A stretch of DNA of 64,000 bases from Halorussus ruber (lineage in GTDB: Archaea; Halobacteriota; Halobacteria; Halobacteriales; Haladaptataceae): assembly GCF_004765785.1 (NCBI RefSeq), contig NZ_ML219768.1:342585-406584 (forward strand), read 5' to 3'. Numbering within the stretch: the stretch's first letter is position 1; every line of letters begins with the position of its first letter. Positions 7,861 to 15,657 of the stretch are shown here, one piece after another. Position numbers and translations under genes: made by a program. The notes beneath the pieces are model-generated. The model did not search any database. It saw only the letters and a program-made list of their open reading frames with translations, and was not told the DNA's origin.

Positions 7861-7863
7861 TCA
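7792..7863 (-). repeat. 3'-flanking structured element, copy A
   Basis: Read on the minus strand it begins at the TGA stop of the gene at 7861-8463. Conserved arms are AAACTTTTCC-x-GCGGTC and CTCCCTTGCAAAA, ending in AAAAACAC. The inner hairpin AAATCGCGGC-gga-GCCGCGATTT is specific to this copy. The outer arms TGAAACTTTT and AAAACTTTCA (complement-strand reading) nearly pair. Copy B lies at 45109-45188. Confidence 0.65.
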
Positions 7864-8463
7864 GAAGGAAACGTTCGTCTCCATCCCTTCGGTCGCGTCG
7901 TCCAGTCCGTCCTCTTGGACGCGCTCGGTCATTCGGTCGGAGAGTTCCCGGTCGCGGAGGACGTTCTCGAACTCGTCGCGGAATCGGTCGTTGACGGTCC
8001 GGCGCTCCTGTTGGGTCTCGACGACGCGGCGGTAGCGCCGGACGGTCGATTCGCTCACGTCGAGTTGTTCGGCGCACTCGACAGTCGTCGCGCCGTCGTC
8101 CAGCAGGTCACGGAGTTCGTCCATGTCGAACGGCGCGTCGGTGTCGCTATCTCGGATGAGGTGGAGGTCGATGCGGGCGCGCGAGACCGTCTTGCCGAGA
8201 GACGCGTCGCCGAGGTCGCGGGCGATTTCGGCGTCGGAGTCACCGGCGTAGAAGCCCCGGACCACGGTGACGAGTTCGTCGTCGGAGAGCGTCGTGCCGA
8301 AGTCGTACCGGTCTCGCATCCGAGCGACCACGTCTTCGAGATGCTCGTCTACCTCCGCCTCCGAACTCAGCGAACCGTGAGTCTCCTCTTGCTGTTCGGT
8401 GACGGTGGATTCGTCGGTGACATCCATGAAGATGTCACGGAGTTCCTCTGTCTTCTCGTCCAT
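7861..8463 (-). CDS. HTH-domain regulatory protein (haloarchaeal Cmi4-like)
   Basis: Protein of 200 residues. The middle contains a helix-turn-helix in 'LDDGATTVECAEQLDVSEST' (about residues 123-142), followed by a basic, helical C-terminal part. The N-terminal half holds a further region, 'DDELVTVVRGFYAGDSDAEI', that also looks like an HTH. I recognise the family as the one named conditioned medium-induced protein 4 in some haloarchaeal annotations; its targets are unknown. 'attataaaaatc' (8494-8505) is a good TATA box 31-41 bases before the ATG. The divergent bioYMN operon starts 117 bases away. The stop codon is embedded in a repeated 3' element. Confidence 0.75.
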   Translation of the reverse strand: MDEKTEELRDIFMDVTDESTVTEQQEETHGSLSSEAEVDEHLEDVVARMRDRYDFGTTLSDDELVTVVRGFYAGDSDAEIARDLGDASLGKTVSRARIDLHLIRDSDTDAPFDMDELRDLLDDGATTVECAEQLDVSESTVRRYRRVVETQQERRTVNDRFRDEFENVLRDRELSDRMTERVQEDGLDDATEGMETNVSF

Positions 8464-8536
8464 AGGCGATTGATGTTGGCGGGACGTGACGGCATTATAA
8501 AAATCTGTCGGAGGCGGAAGTCGAGGCGGCGGGCGT

Positions 8537-8566
8537 CGTCAACCGAAGCTATAATTCCGGTTGACG
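8537..8566. promoter_or_regulatory. BirA-type operator around the bioY TATA box
   Basis: CGTCAACCG (8537-8545) and CGGTTGACG (8558-8566) are a perfect 9-bp inverted repeat. The core GTCAACC-N14-GGTTGAC has the same half-site type and spacing as BirA sites of bacteria and archaea (GTAAACC-N14/16-GGTTTAC). The TATA box 'tataatt' (8550-8556) lies inside the spacer, 25-31 bases before the bioY ATG, so occupancy would block TBP. Regulation by a BirA-HTH protein is inferred. Confidence 0.7.
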
Positions 8567-8580
8567 GACCACGGGGGAGT

Positions 8581-9162
8581 ATGAGCACGGATACGGCGTC
8601 AGTCGAGTTAGTCGGCGAGGAGACCGCCGAGAACGTCGCCCGAGCGGCCCTGCTGGCCGCGCTGACCGGCGCGTTCGCCTACGTATCGTTCCCCAATCCC
8701 CTCTCGCCCGCGCCGGTGAGTTTGCAGGTGCTTGGCGTGTTTCTGGCCGGAATCCTCCTCGGGGCGGTCTGGGGCGGCGTCTCGATGGCGCTGTACCTCG
8801 TGACCGGCGCGGTCGGCGCGCCCGTCTTCGCTGGCGGGTCCGCTGGCGTCGGCGCGCTGTTGGGTCCGACCGGCGGCTACCTCTGGTCGTACCCCGTCGC
8901 GGCGTTCGCCATCGGCGCAATCGTCCACGGCGGCGTCCGCCTTCGGAACCGCGTCCCGCGCGGTATCCCGCGACTCGTCGGCGCGATGGCGGTCGGCACG
9001 GTCGTCATCTACGCCTTCGGCGTCGTCGGCATGTCGCTCGTCCTCGGGATGACGCTCCAGAAGGCGTTCGTCGCGGGCGCGGCGGCGTTCATCCCCGCCG
9101 AGGCGTTCAAGATGGCCGCCGCAATCGGCGTCGTCCGGAGCGACCAGATTACCGCCGAGTAG
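8581..9162 (+). CDS. bioY: biotin transporter BioY (ECF S component)
   Basis: Integral membrane protein of 193 residues with about six hydrophobic helices. The family signature around 'GVFLAGILLGAVWGGVSMAL' (about residues 54-73) is followed by 'YLVTGAVGAPVFAGG' and 'LLGPTGGYLWSYP', which form the biotin-binding core of BioY. As the S component it binds biotin and works with the ATPase and T component encoded next. The ATG at 8581 is chosen because of the upstream TATA box; a longer open frame upstream has no sensible protein. It is the first gene of a bioY-bioM-bioN operon under a BirA-type operator. Confidence 0.93.
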   Translation: MSTDTASVELVGEETAENVARAALLAALTGAFAYVSFPNPLSPAPVSLQVLGVFLAGILLGAVWGGVSMALYLVTGAVGAPVFAGGSAGVGALLGPTGGYLWSYPVAAFAIGAIVHGGVRLRNRVPRGIPRLVGAMAVGTVVIYAFGVVGMSLVLGMTLQKAFVAGAAAFIPAEAFKMAAAIGVVRSDQITAE

Positions 9163-9184
9163 CGAACCCAACGAAAACGATTCG

Positions 9185-9922
9185 ATGATAGAAACTCGTG
9201 AACTGGTCCACAGGTACGGCGACGAGGAGAGTCCGGCGGCAGTCGATGGCGTCACGCTCTCGATTCCCGACGGCGAGTTCGTCCTGCTGGCCGGCCCCAA
9301 CGGGTCGGGCAAGTCCACGCTCGTCCGGCACTTCAACGGCCTGCTTGAACCCGATTCGGGCGAGGTCCTCGTAGACGGCACTCCAGTCACCGACGACCTC
9401 GTGGCCGCCAGAACCCGCGTCGGCATGGTGTTCCAACAGCCGCGCGACGGCTTCGTCGCGGCCACGGTCGGCGCGGACGTCGCCTTCGGCCCGGAGAATC
9501 TGGGCCTCGCGCGCGAGGAGATCGACCGCCGGGTCGAGGAGGCCCTCGAAGCGGTCAACATGCGAGACCGCCGCGACGAGCGCATCGACGAACTCTCCGG
9601 CGGGGAGCGCGAGCGAGTGGCGATTGCGGGAGCCCTGGCGATGGACCCCGACCACCTCGTGCTGGACGAACCGTTCACCGGCCTCGACGCGCCGACCCGC
9701 GAGTCGGTGGTCGAACAACTCCGGAGCCTCAAGGAGTCGGGCACCGGCGTCGTCCTCGTGACCCACGACCTCCGGGACGCGTTCGCCCTCGCGGACCGAA
9801 TCGTCGCGCTCGCCGACGGGGACGTGGCTGTAGACGCCTCGCCCGAGGAGGCCCGCGACCGACTGCCCGAACTGGGAATCCGGGTCCCGCCGAAGAGAGA
9901 AACCCCCCGAGAGGAGCCGTGA
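9185..9922 (+). CDS. bioM: ECF transporter ATPase (BioM-type)
   Basis: ABC ATPase of 245 residues. Walker A GPNGSGKST at 37-45, Q-loop 'VFQQPRDGF' (82-90), signature LSGGE (137-141), Walker B 'HLVLDEP' (157-163) and the switch His in 'VLVTHDL' are all present, so the subunit should be active. The family is the CbiO/EcfA group that energises ECF vitamin transporters. It starts 22 bases after bioY and overlaps bioN by 4 bases (GTGA), so the three genes form one operon and biotin is the likely substrate. The symbol rests on this context. Confidence 0.92.
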   Translation: MIETRELVHRYGDEESPAAVDGVTLSIPDGEFVLLAGPNGSGKSTLVRHFNGLLEPDSGEVLVDGTPVTDDLVAARTRVGMVFQQPRDGFVAATVGADVAFGPENLGLAREEIDRRVEEALEAVNMRDRRDERIDELSGGERERVAIAGALAMDPDHLVLDEPFTGLDAPTRESVVEQLRSLKESGTGVVLVTHDLRDAFALADRIVALADGDVAVDASPEEARDRLPELGIRVPPKRETPREEP

Positions 9923-10626
9923 CCCTCAGCTACCGACCGGGCGACTCGCTGGCCCACCGACTCGACCCCCGGACCAAACTCGCCTTTCAGGTGGCGTTCG
10001 CGGTGGCGGCGTTCGCCCACACCACGCCGAAGGGCCTGCTCGCGCTGAGTGGCGTCGCCGGGGTCGTCCTCGCCTCCTCGGACGTGTCGGCCCGCGAGGC
10101 GCTGGTCGAGTACCGATTCGTCTTCCCCTTCCTGCTGGCCGGACCCCTGCTCTCGGCCGCCGCGCTCGGCCCGCCGTGGATTCGCTGGCAGGCGGGGTTC
10201 GACAGTTTGCTCGCGAGCTACCGGGTCGTCCTCGTCCTGTTCGTGAGCGCGGCGTACCTCCGGACGACGCCCGTCAGGGACTCGCGGGCCGCGATTCAGC
10301 ACCTCGTGCCGGGGAAGGCGGGGCAACTCCTCGGAACGGGTGTCGGCTTCGTCTTCCGGTTCCTGCCGGTCTTGCAGGCCGATTTGCGTCGGATTCGGGA
10401 CGCCTCCTCGGCGCGGTTGGGCGACCAGCGAGGACTGATAGACAGGATGAAACTCGTCTCGATTTCGGGGCTTTCGCGGGCGCTCTCGCGGGCCGACAGG
10501 TTCGCGCTGGCGCTCCGCGCCCGGTGTTTCTCGTGGAACCCGACGCTCCCGCCGCTCTCGTTCTCGCGGGCCGACGTTCCCGTGATAGTTGGGAGTGTCG
10601 GGCTGTTGCTCTGGGCGATTATCTAA
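9919..10626 (+). CDS. bioN: ECF transporter T component (BioN-type)
   Basis: Membrane protein of 235 residues, CbiQ/EcfT family. It begins 'MTLSYRPGDSLAHRLDPRTK', the typical family N-terminus, with four to five hydrophobic helices between about residues 23 and 140. A cytoplasmic coupling helix region with Ala-Arg-Gly-like motifs 'ALRARC' (about 195-200) couples to the ATPase. The GTG start overlaps the last codons of the ATPase gene by 4 bases, indicating translational coupling. A terminal hydrophobic helix ends the protein. It converges on the halocin-like gene after 31 bases. Confidence 0.9.
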   Translation: MTLSYRPGDSLAHRLDPRTKLAFQVAFAVAAFAHTTPKGLLALSGVAGVVLASSDVSAREALVEYRFVFPFLLAGPLLSAAALGPPWIRWQAGFDSLLASYRVVLVLFVSAAYLRTTPVRDSRAAIQHLVPGKAGQLLGTGVGFVFRFLPVLQADLRRIRDASSARLGDQRGLIDRMKLVSISGLSRALSRADRFALALRARCFSWNPTLPPLSFSRADVPVIVGSVGLLLWAII

Positions 10627-10657
10627 CTCCGTCGGCGGTACGACTCTCCGTGAGAGG

Positions 10658-11470
10658 TCAACAGGCGCAGACCTTCTCGCACACGTCTTGCGGATTACTG
10701 ATTCCGAAGGTCGTTACGACGAGACAGAGGACCCCGAATCCCGCAGCGCAGGCGAGCGGACCGACGCCGGTCTGGGAGGTAACGACCGAACAGTAGGCGG
10801 CCGTCTGCAGGCTGCACGACAGTGAGTTCAGTATCGTCACCATGTTCTTGCAGTCTCCACAGCCGATAGTGTCGGGGAAGTCCGAACAGTAACTCGCCTG
10901 CGTGGTGACCTCACCGTCTTCGAACCACCCAGAGAGGTCGTGGGTCTTCTTCGTAACCGTCGTTCCACCAACGTCAGTCGTCGTAGCCTGAGTCGAGACG
11001 TTCTCAAGGCCGTTCGCGGTGCTCGTCGAAACGACGCCGCCCCGACCGAACTCGGTGATGGAGACGGGACGGTCCCGGTCGTCGAGTTCGGTGACAGTCG
11101 CCTTGGCGACGGAATCGCCACCTAGCGGAATCGAGATGTTCGCACCACCGGCCGCGACGCTGTCGTCTACGAACGAAACGAGCTCGAATTTGCCACCGCT
11201 GGCCGGGAAGACTCTGAAAGCGTTGACTTCGGTCGCGTCGAACGAGATACCCTCGCGCTGGAGCGCCGTGGCGAACAGTTCGAACTCGTCGGTGGAGCGC
11301 GCGTCCTCGATTACTTTGGAGCGCTTTCCGCCACGGATTCGCTTTATTTTCAGTTTCCCGTCCGCCGAAGCAGGGTTCGATGCGGATCCGAAAGTCACGC
11401 CAGCGGCACCGATACCTTTCAGACATTTCCGGCGACTAATCGAACGCCCATCTTGGCCATCTTCTGACAT
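10658..11470 (-). CDS. halocin C8-like antimicrobial peptide precursor
   Basis: Secreted precursor of 270 residues. A Tat-type signal lies at the N-terminus (twin Arg13-Arg14 in 'SRRKCLKGIG', then an Ala-rich segment ending near residue 36). A middle domain of about 150 residues follows, then a Cys-rich C-terminal peptide of about 80 residues with ten cysteines (195, 204, 207, 219, 227, 241, 249, 264, 268, 270). This matches halocin C8, whose 283-residue Tat-exported ProC8 is cut into an N-terminal immunity protein and a 76-residue peptide with ten cysteines. Here 'TIGCGDCKNM' near the peptide start resembles the 'TGCSACK' of C8. No dedicated exporter or protease is adjacent. A TATA box lies 25-33 bases upstream, in DNA much more AT-rich than the surroundings. 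Confidence 0.85.
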   Translation of the reverse strand: MSEDGQDGRSISRRKCLKGIGAAGVTFGSASNPASADGKLKIKRIRGGKRSKVIEDARSTDEFELFATALQREGISFDATEVNAFRVFPASGGKFELVSFVDDSVAAGGANISIPLGGDSVAKATVTELDDRDRPVSITEFGRGGVVSTSTANGLENVSTQATTTDVGGTTVTKKTHDLSGWFEDGEVTTQASYCSDFPDTIGCGDCKNMVTILNSLSCSLQTAAYCSVVTSQTGVGPLACAAGFGVLCLVVTTFGISNPQDVCEKVCAC

Positions 11471-11494
11471 GTAGTAGAGAGGTCACGACCACGA

Positions 11495-11503
11495 ATTTAA
11501 AAA
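11495..11503 (-). promoter_or_regulatory. TATA box of the halocin-like gene
   Basis: 'TTTTTAAAT' on the minus strand lies 25-33 bases before the ATG at 11470, implying a leaderless transcript. The flanking 11490-11600 is strongly AT-rich, unlike the neighbouring genes. Confidence 0.6.
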
Positions 11504-11664
11504 TCTTTATACTTGTATTTTTTACTTTTTTAACAAATATTATAATTTATATAGGAAGGGTATCTATCATAAGTAGATTCGACTACCTGAAATCACGGAA
11601 TCGAATATCGGTGAGTGGGCGGTTCAACCGTCAACCGGACCGAGACGAGTCCGTATTGGTTCGA

Positions 11665-11850
11665 CTATCTGAACAACAGCGTGATAGCCACCAGCGAGAC
11701 CAACCCCGAAATCAACGCAACCAGAAGACGGGAGTCCGCTGGCGCTACGAGCCAAGAGAAGACGGTCATCACGACCGTGATACCGATAATCAGTCGCAGT
11801 TCGGACCGTCCGATTGCGGCGAGACTGTTTCGGTCCACGCTCGGTATCAT
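11665..11850 (-). CDS. small two-helix membrane protein
   Basis: Protein of 61 residues with two hydrophobic helices (about 18-34 and 42-60) joined by a short 'APADSR' loop. It is a candidate transcript from its own promoter: 'TTTTATTTT' lies about 24-32 bases upstream of the ATG. It is on the same strand as the halocin-like precursor, 194 bases upstream of it, with no other gene between. Its size and topology would suit an accessory or immunity protein, but nothing in the sequence proves a link. No family is recognised. Confidence 0.5.
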   Translation of the reverse strand: MIPSVDRNSLAAIGRSELRLIIGITVVMTVFSWLVAPADSRLLVALISGLVSLVAITLLFR

Positions 11851-11943
11851 GTCATCCTACGTCATGGTCGAAAATAAAAGGCGGGGTTCGACGAACGACA
11901 GTCATGACCTGCGCGGTTGAGCATGAGCTATAAACCATAAACA

Positions 11944-11964
11944 CCCGGCCCGTTTTCGGCCGGG
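11944..11964. terminator. GC stem-loop before the Hdr-like gene
   Basis: CCCGGCC (11944-11950), 7-base loop, GGCCGGG (11958-11964). It lies 53 bases before the ATG at 12017, and so just upstream of or within the promoter. It may separate transcription from the region upstream. Confidence 0.4.
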
Positions 11965-12016
11965 GGAGCGGCCTGAGTCGGTAAAACTTAAGCGAATCCT
12001 GTTCCCCGTGTAAAAC

Positions 12017-14137
12017 ATGGCAACATTTGTGCTGGCGCAGGCGGGGAGCGAGGTCACCCGCCCGACCTTCTGGAAGATCGGCCACTTCGGCGAGGCCATC
12101 TTCTACTACCTCGCGGCGGTGGCGATAGCCATCTTCGCGCTCGGGGTCTACGAGCGGTTCTCGACCTACGCGGAGGGGACCGACTCGTGGTTCGACCGCC
12201 TCGATAACCTGTCGAGTCGAATCGTCTCCGCGACCAAAATCGTCTTCTCGAACCAGAAGCAGTTCAACCGCGACCTCTACGGAGGGCTGATGCACGCGTT
12301 CGTCTTCTGGGGCTTCCTGACGCTGCTCATCGGGACGACGATTCTGGCCATCGACATGGACATCTGGACGAAGGCGCTCGGACAGGACTCCTTCTTCGTC
12401 GGCTCGTTCTATCTGGCCTACTCGCTGGTCATGGACGCGATGGGCCTGCTGTTCGTGGTCGGCGTCGGCATGGCCCTCTACCGGCGCTACTGGGTCCAAG
12501 AGAGTCGCCTCTGGGGCAAGCACACCTCCACCGAGGACGACCTGTTCATCTGGACGCTGTTCCTGCTGGGCGTCGGCGGGTACGTCACCGAGGGCGTCCG
12601 CATCCTCGGCACGAGCGCGACCCGCGACGTCTCCTTCGAGACGGTCAGCTTCGTCGGCTGGTTCGTCTACGACGTCCTGGAAATCGCTGGCGTGACCCCC
12701 GAAATGGCGGCCGCGGCCTACCCCGTCGTCTGGTGGTCCCACGCACTCTTGGCGCTCGCGTTCGTCGCCGCGATTCCCTACGCCAAGCCCTTCCACATGA
12801 TTTCGAGCTTCGCCAACGTCGTCACCCGCGACGAGAAGGCTGGCAAGCGCCTGCCGGGCGTTCCTGACGACGCCAGCCCCGAGGAGATCGGTCACGGCTC
12901 CATCGAGGACTTCTCGTGGAAGGAACTGCTGGACCACGACGCCTGCACCAAGTGCGGCCGGTGTTCGTCGGTCTGTCCCGCGAAAGCGTCGGGCCGACCC
13001 CTCGACCCCCGCGACGTGATTCTCGACCTGAAGCAGTACCGCGAGGACTTGGAGGCGGGCCGAACCGAGGAGAAGGACATCATCGCCGACGGCGGCGCGT
13101 CGGTCATCAACAGCGAGACGATGGAGTCCTGCATGTCCTGCATGGCCTGCATGGACGCCTGCCCGGTCGAAATCGAACACGTCGAGCAGTTCACGCAGAT
13201 GAACCGCCGACTCACCGAGTCGGGCCAGATGGACGCCAACGTCCAGGACACGATGATGAACGTGTTCCAGAACGGGAACACGTTCGGCGAACCCCAGCGC
13301 AAGCGCCCCGACTGGGCCGACGAACTCGACTTCGAGATTCCCGACGCCCGCGAGGAGTCCGTCGAGTACCTCTGGTACGTCGGCGATTACCCGAGCTTCG
13401 ACGAGCGCAACCGGAAGGTGGCGCGCTCGCTGGCGACCATCCTCGAAGAGTCCGGCGTCGAGTACGGGATTCTCTACGACGACGAGCAGGCCGACGGCAA
13501 CGACGTGCGCCGCGTCGGCGAGGAGGGCCTCTACGAGATGCTGGTCGAGGACAACGCCGAGGCCATCCAGAACTGCGACTACGACAAAATCGTCTGTACC
13601 GACCCACACAGCTACAACACCTTCAAGAACGAGTATCCGGAGTTCGAGGAGTGTTCGTGGACCGAGGACGACGTGTTCCACTACACGCAGGTGGTCGAAG
13701 ACCTGTTCCGGGACCTCGGTCTCACCGGCTCTGAACTCGACTACACCGTCACCTACCACGACCCGTGCCACCTCGGTCGGTACAACGACGAGTACGAGGC
13801 ACCGCGCGAAATCGTGAAAGCCACGGGCTGTGAACTGGACGAGATGCCCCGCAACCGCGAGGACAGCTTCTGTTGCGGCGGCGGCGGTGGCGGCCTCTGG
13901 ATGGACTTCGAGGAGGACCCCAAGCCGAGCGAGGAGCGCCTGCGCGAGGCGCTGAACGACACCGACACCGGAAGCCGCGTCGAGAAGTTCGTCGTCGCCT
14001 GCCCGATGTGCATGACGATGTACGAGGACGGCCGCAAGACCGGCGGCTACGAGGACGACATCGAAATCGTGGACGTGTCCGAACTGCTGGTCGAGGCGAT
14101 TGGCGAGAAAGAGCGGGTCAAGGTCGCGGCCGAGTAG
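12017..14137 (+). CDS. Hdr-like Fe-S membrane oxidoreductase (HdrE/HdrD-type fusion)
   Basis: Protein of 706 residues. The N-terminal part (about 20-275) has five or so membrane helices and resembles a NarI/HdrE-type cytochrome b domain. Two 4Fe-4S motifs follow: 'CTKCGRCSSVCP' (about 309-320) and 'CMSCMACMDACP' (about 371-382). The C-terminal third contains CCG-type cysteine-rich regions. The second is complete ('HDPCHLGRY' about 581-589 and 'CCGGGGGG' about 618-625), while the first is degenerate ('CTDPHSYNTF'). Haloarchaea lack methanogenic heterodisulfide, so it likely passes electrons from a flavoprotein such as ETF or a dehydrogenase to the quinone pool. It is monocistronic here. Confidence 0.85.
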   Translation: MATFVLAQAGSEVTRPTFWKIGHFGEAIFYYLAAVAIAIFALGVYERFSTYAEGTDSWFDRLDNLSSRIVSATKIVFSNQKQFNRDLYGGLMHAFVFWGFLTLLIGTTILAIDMDIWTKALGQDSFFVGSFYLAYSLVMDAMGLLFVVGVGMALYRRYWVQESRLWGKHTSTEDDLFIWTLFLLGVGGYVTEGVRILGTSATRDVSFETVSFVGWFVYDVLEIAGVTPEMAAAAYPVVWWSHALLALAFVAAIPYAKPFHMISSFANVVTRDEKAGKRLPGVPDDASPEEIGHGSIEDFSWKELLDHDACTKCGRCSSVCPAKASGRPLDPRDVILDLKQYREDLEAGRTEEKDIIADGGASVINSETMESCMSCMACMDACPVEIEHVEQFTQMNRRLTESGQMDANVQDTMMNVFQNGNTFGEPQRKRPDWADELDFEIPDAREESVEYLWYVGDYPSFDERNRKVARSLATILEESGVEYGILYDDEQADGNDVRRVGEEGLYEMLVEDNAEAIQNCDYDKIVCTDPHSYNTFKNEYPEFEECSWTEDDVFHYTQVVEDLFRDLGLTGSELDYTVTYHDPCHLGRYNDEYEAPREIVKATGCELDEMPRNREDSFCCGGGGGGLWMDFEEDPKPSEERLREALNDTDTGSRVEKFVVACPMCMTMYEDGRKTGGYEDDIEIVDVSELLVEAIGEKERVKVAAE

Positions 14138-14373
14138 ACGACGAGTTGGCGGCTACTCGACCATCTTCGATTGGCCAAGCCGCTATCTCGCGGGCTTCGA
14201 GTATTGTTCTTCGGAAAAATACTATCTCCGGAGTATCACGGGAAAAGCGAGTAGAGCATATCGAGGCGAACAGTTCTTCGACACCTTCGAACCGCAGAAT
14301 ACGCGAGAGAATCACCTCTTGGTTCGTACTAACTCGTCTCACGGACGGCATCACTATCCGGTACCGCAGAGGT

Positions 14374-14380
14374 ATTAATA
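14374..14380 (+). promoter_or_regulatory. TATA box upstream of MFS-trmO operon
   Basis: 'attaata' within 'ggtattaatatct' lies 42-48 bases before the ATG at 14422, giving a short leader. The preceding 230 bases (14138-14370) hold no gene I can support. Confidence 0.4.
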
Positions 14381-14421
14381 TCTAGGCGCAAAATAATAAT
14401 TGCACACTACCTACAATACTC

Positions 14422-15657
14422 ATGGGGTTCAAGCACGCTATCCGAGGTCTCTTCGAGGCTCGTGGCATCCCGGCGGGCGACCAGCGACTCGTCGGCTACA
14501 CGACTGGTGCCCACGCGCTCGACCACCTCGTCGTCCTCTCGATTCCGCTGTTCGTTCCCATCTGGATCGAACAGTTCGACGTATCGACGTACGAACTGGG
14601 ACTCCTCGTCACGCTGATGACCGGTCTCTACGGGTTGATGGCGCTCCCGTCCGGCATCTTGAGCGACCGATTCGGCGCGGACAGGGTCATCACAGGCTTT
14701 CTGTTGTTGACCGGCGGGGTGTTCCTCGCGGTCCCCTTCGTGAACTCGTTCGCGGCACTAGCTGCCGTCGTCGCGCTCGCGGGTGCCGGTGCCGGATTCT
14801 ACCACCCACCCGCACTCGCGTTCATCAGTCGTGAGGCCGACGCACCGAGCAAGGGCTTCGCCTACCACGGTATCGGTGCGAACCTCGGTATCGGCATCGG
14901 ACCGCTGCTCATCACCGCGGGGCTGGCGGTCACCGACTGGCGGACCGTTCTCGGGCTACTCGCCGTCCCGCTTCTGGGATTCGGCGTCCTCTTCGCGCTT
15001 CGCGGTCCCTCGGACGCGAACGACCACTCGGCGTCCGAACACTCGCTCGGTGACGTGGTCGAGCAACTCCGCGCGCTCGTCACGCCGGTCTTCGTCGGTA
15101 TCATCGGCGTCTACGTGTTCGCAGGCATCTATTATCGCGGGACGCTGACGTTCCTCCCCCAGTTCATCGAGACGCTCTCGTCGCTCCCGAGCCTCGACGT
15201 CGCGGGCGCGACGGTCGGTGCTGGCCAGTGGCTCTACTCGCTCATCCTACTGACGGGGTCCGTCGGACAAATCGTCGGCGGGGACCTCGGCGAGCGGTTC
15301 GAAATCGAGCGTGTCTTGGTCGGCGTTTTCGCGGCGACCGCACTCGCGTTGCTCGCGCTGGGAGTGCTCTCCGGTAGCGCCGTCATCGCAGTAGGGCTGG
15401 TCTTCGGTGCCCTGCTGTTTACACTCGCACCGTTGCAGTCCGCACTCGTGGCGAAGCACACTCCCGACGCGGGTCAGGGTATCGGGTTCGGCCTCGTCTT
15501 CACCGTCAACTTCGGCGTCGGCGCGCTCGGCGCATCGCTCGCTGGCTGGATTCTATCGAGCAGTTCCTACTCGCTGTTGTTCGGCGTCCTCGCGCTGTTC
15601 CCGGTCGTCGCGGCCGGAGCAGTATTCGCGGTCTCGAAAACAGGCACCCAATCATGA
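14422..15657 (+). CDS. MFS transporter
   Basis: Membrane protein of 411 residues with about twelve hydrophobic helices. The loop after helix 2 reads 'LPSGILSDRFGADRV' (about residues 75-89), the MFS motif A. Helix 4-5 contains 'AGAGAGFYHPPALAFIS', a segment seen in fosmidomycin-resistance-type (Fsr-like) and related MFS exporters with a conserved Tyr-His-Pro. A drug or metabolite efflux role is therefore suggested but not proven. The stop codon overlaps the trmO start by 4 bases (ATGA). Confidence 0.88.
   Translation: MGFKHAIRGLFEARGIPAGDQRLVGYTTGAHALDHLVVLSIPLFVPIWIEQFDVSTYELGLLVTLMTGLYGLMALPSGILSDRFGADRVITGFLLLTGGVFLAVPFVNSFAALAAVVALAGAGAGFYHPPALAFISREADAPSKGFAYHGIGANLGIGIGPLLITAGLAVTDWRTVLGLLAVPLLGFGVLFALRGPSDANDHSASEHSLGDVVEQLRALVTPVFVGIIGVYVFAGIYYRGTLTFLPQFIETLSSLPSLDVAGATVGAGQWLYSLILLTGSVGQIVGGDLGERFEIERVLVGVFAATALALLALGVLSGSAVIAVGLVFGALLFTLAPLQSALVAKHTPDAGQGIGFGLVFTVNFGVGALGASLAGWILSSSSYSLLFGVLALFPVVAAGAVFAVSKTGTQS

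Noticed and set aside
14100-14378. Two opposing reading frames of about 80-90 residues between the Hdr-like and MFS genes
   Set aside because: Neither has haloarchaeal codon usage along its length, a clear start or a recognisable motif; the region is AT-richer and carries the MFS promoter.
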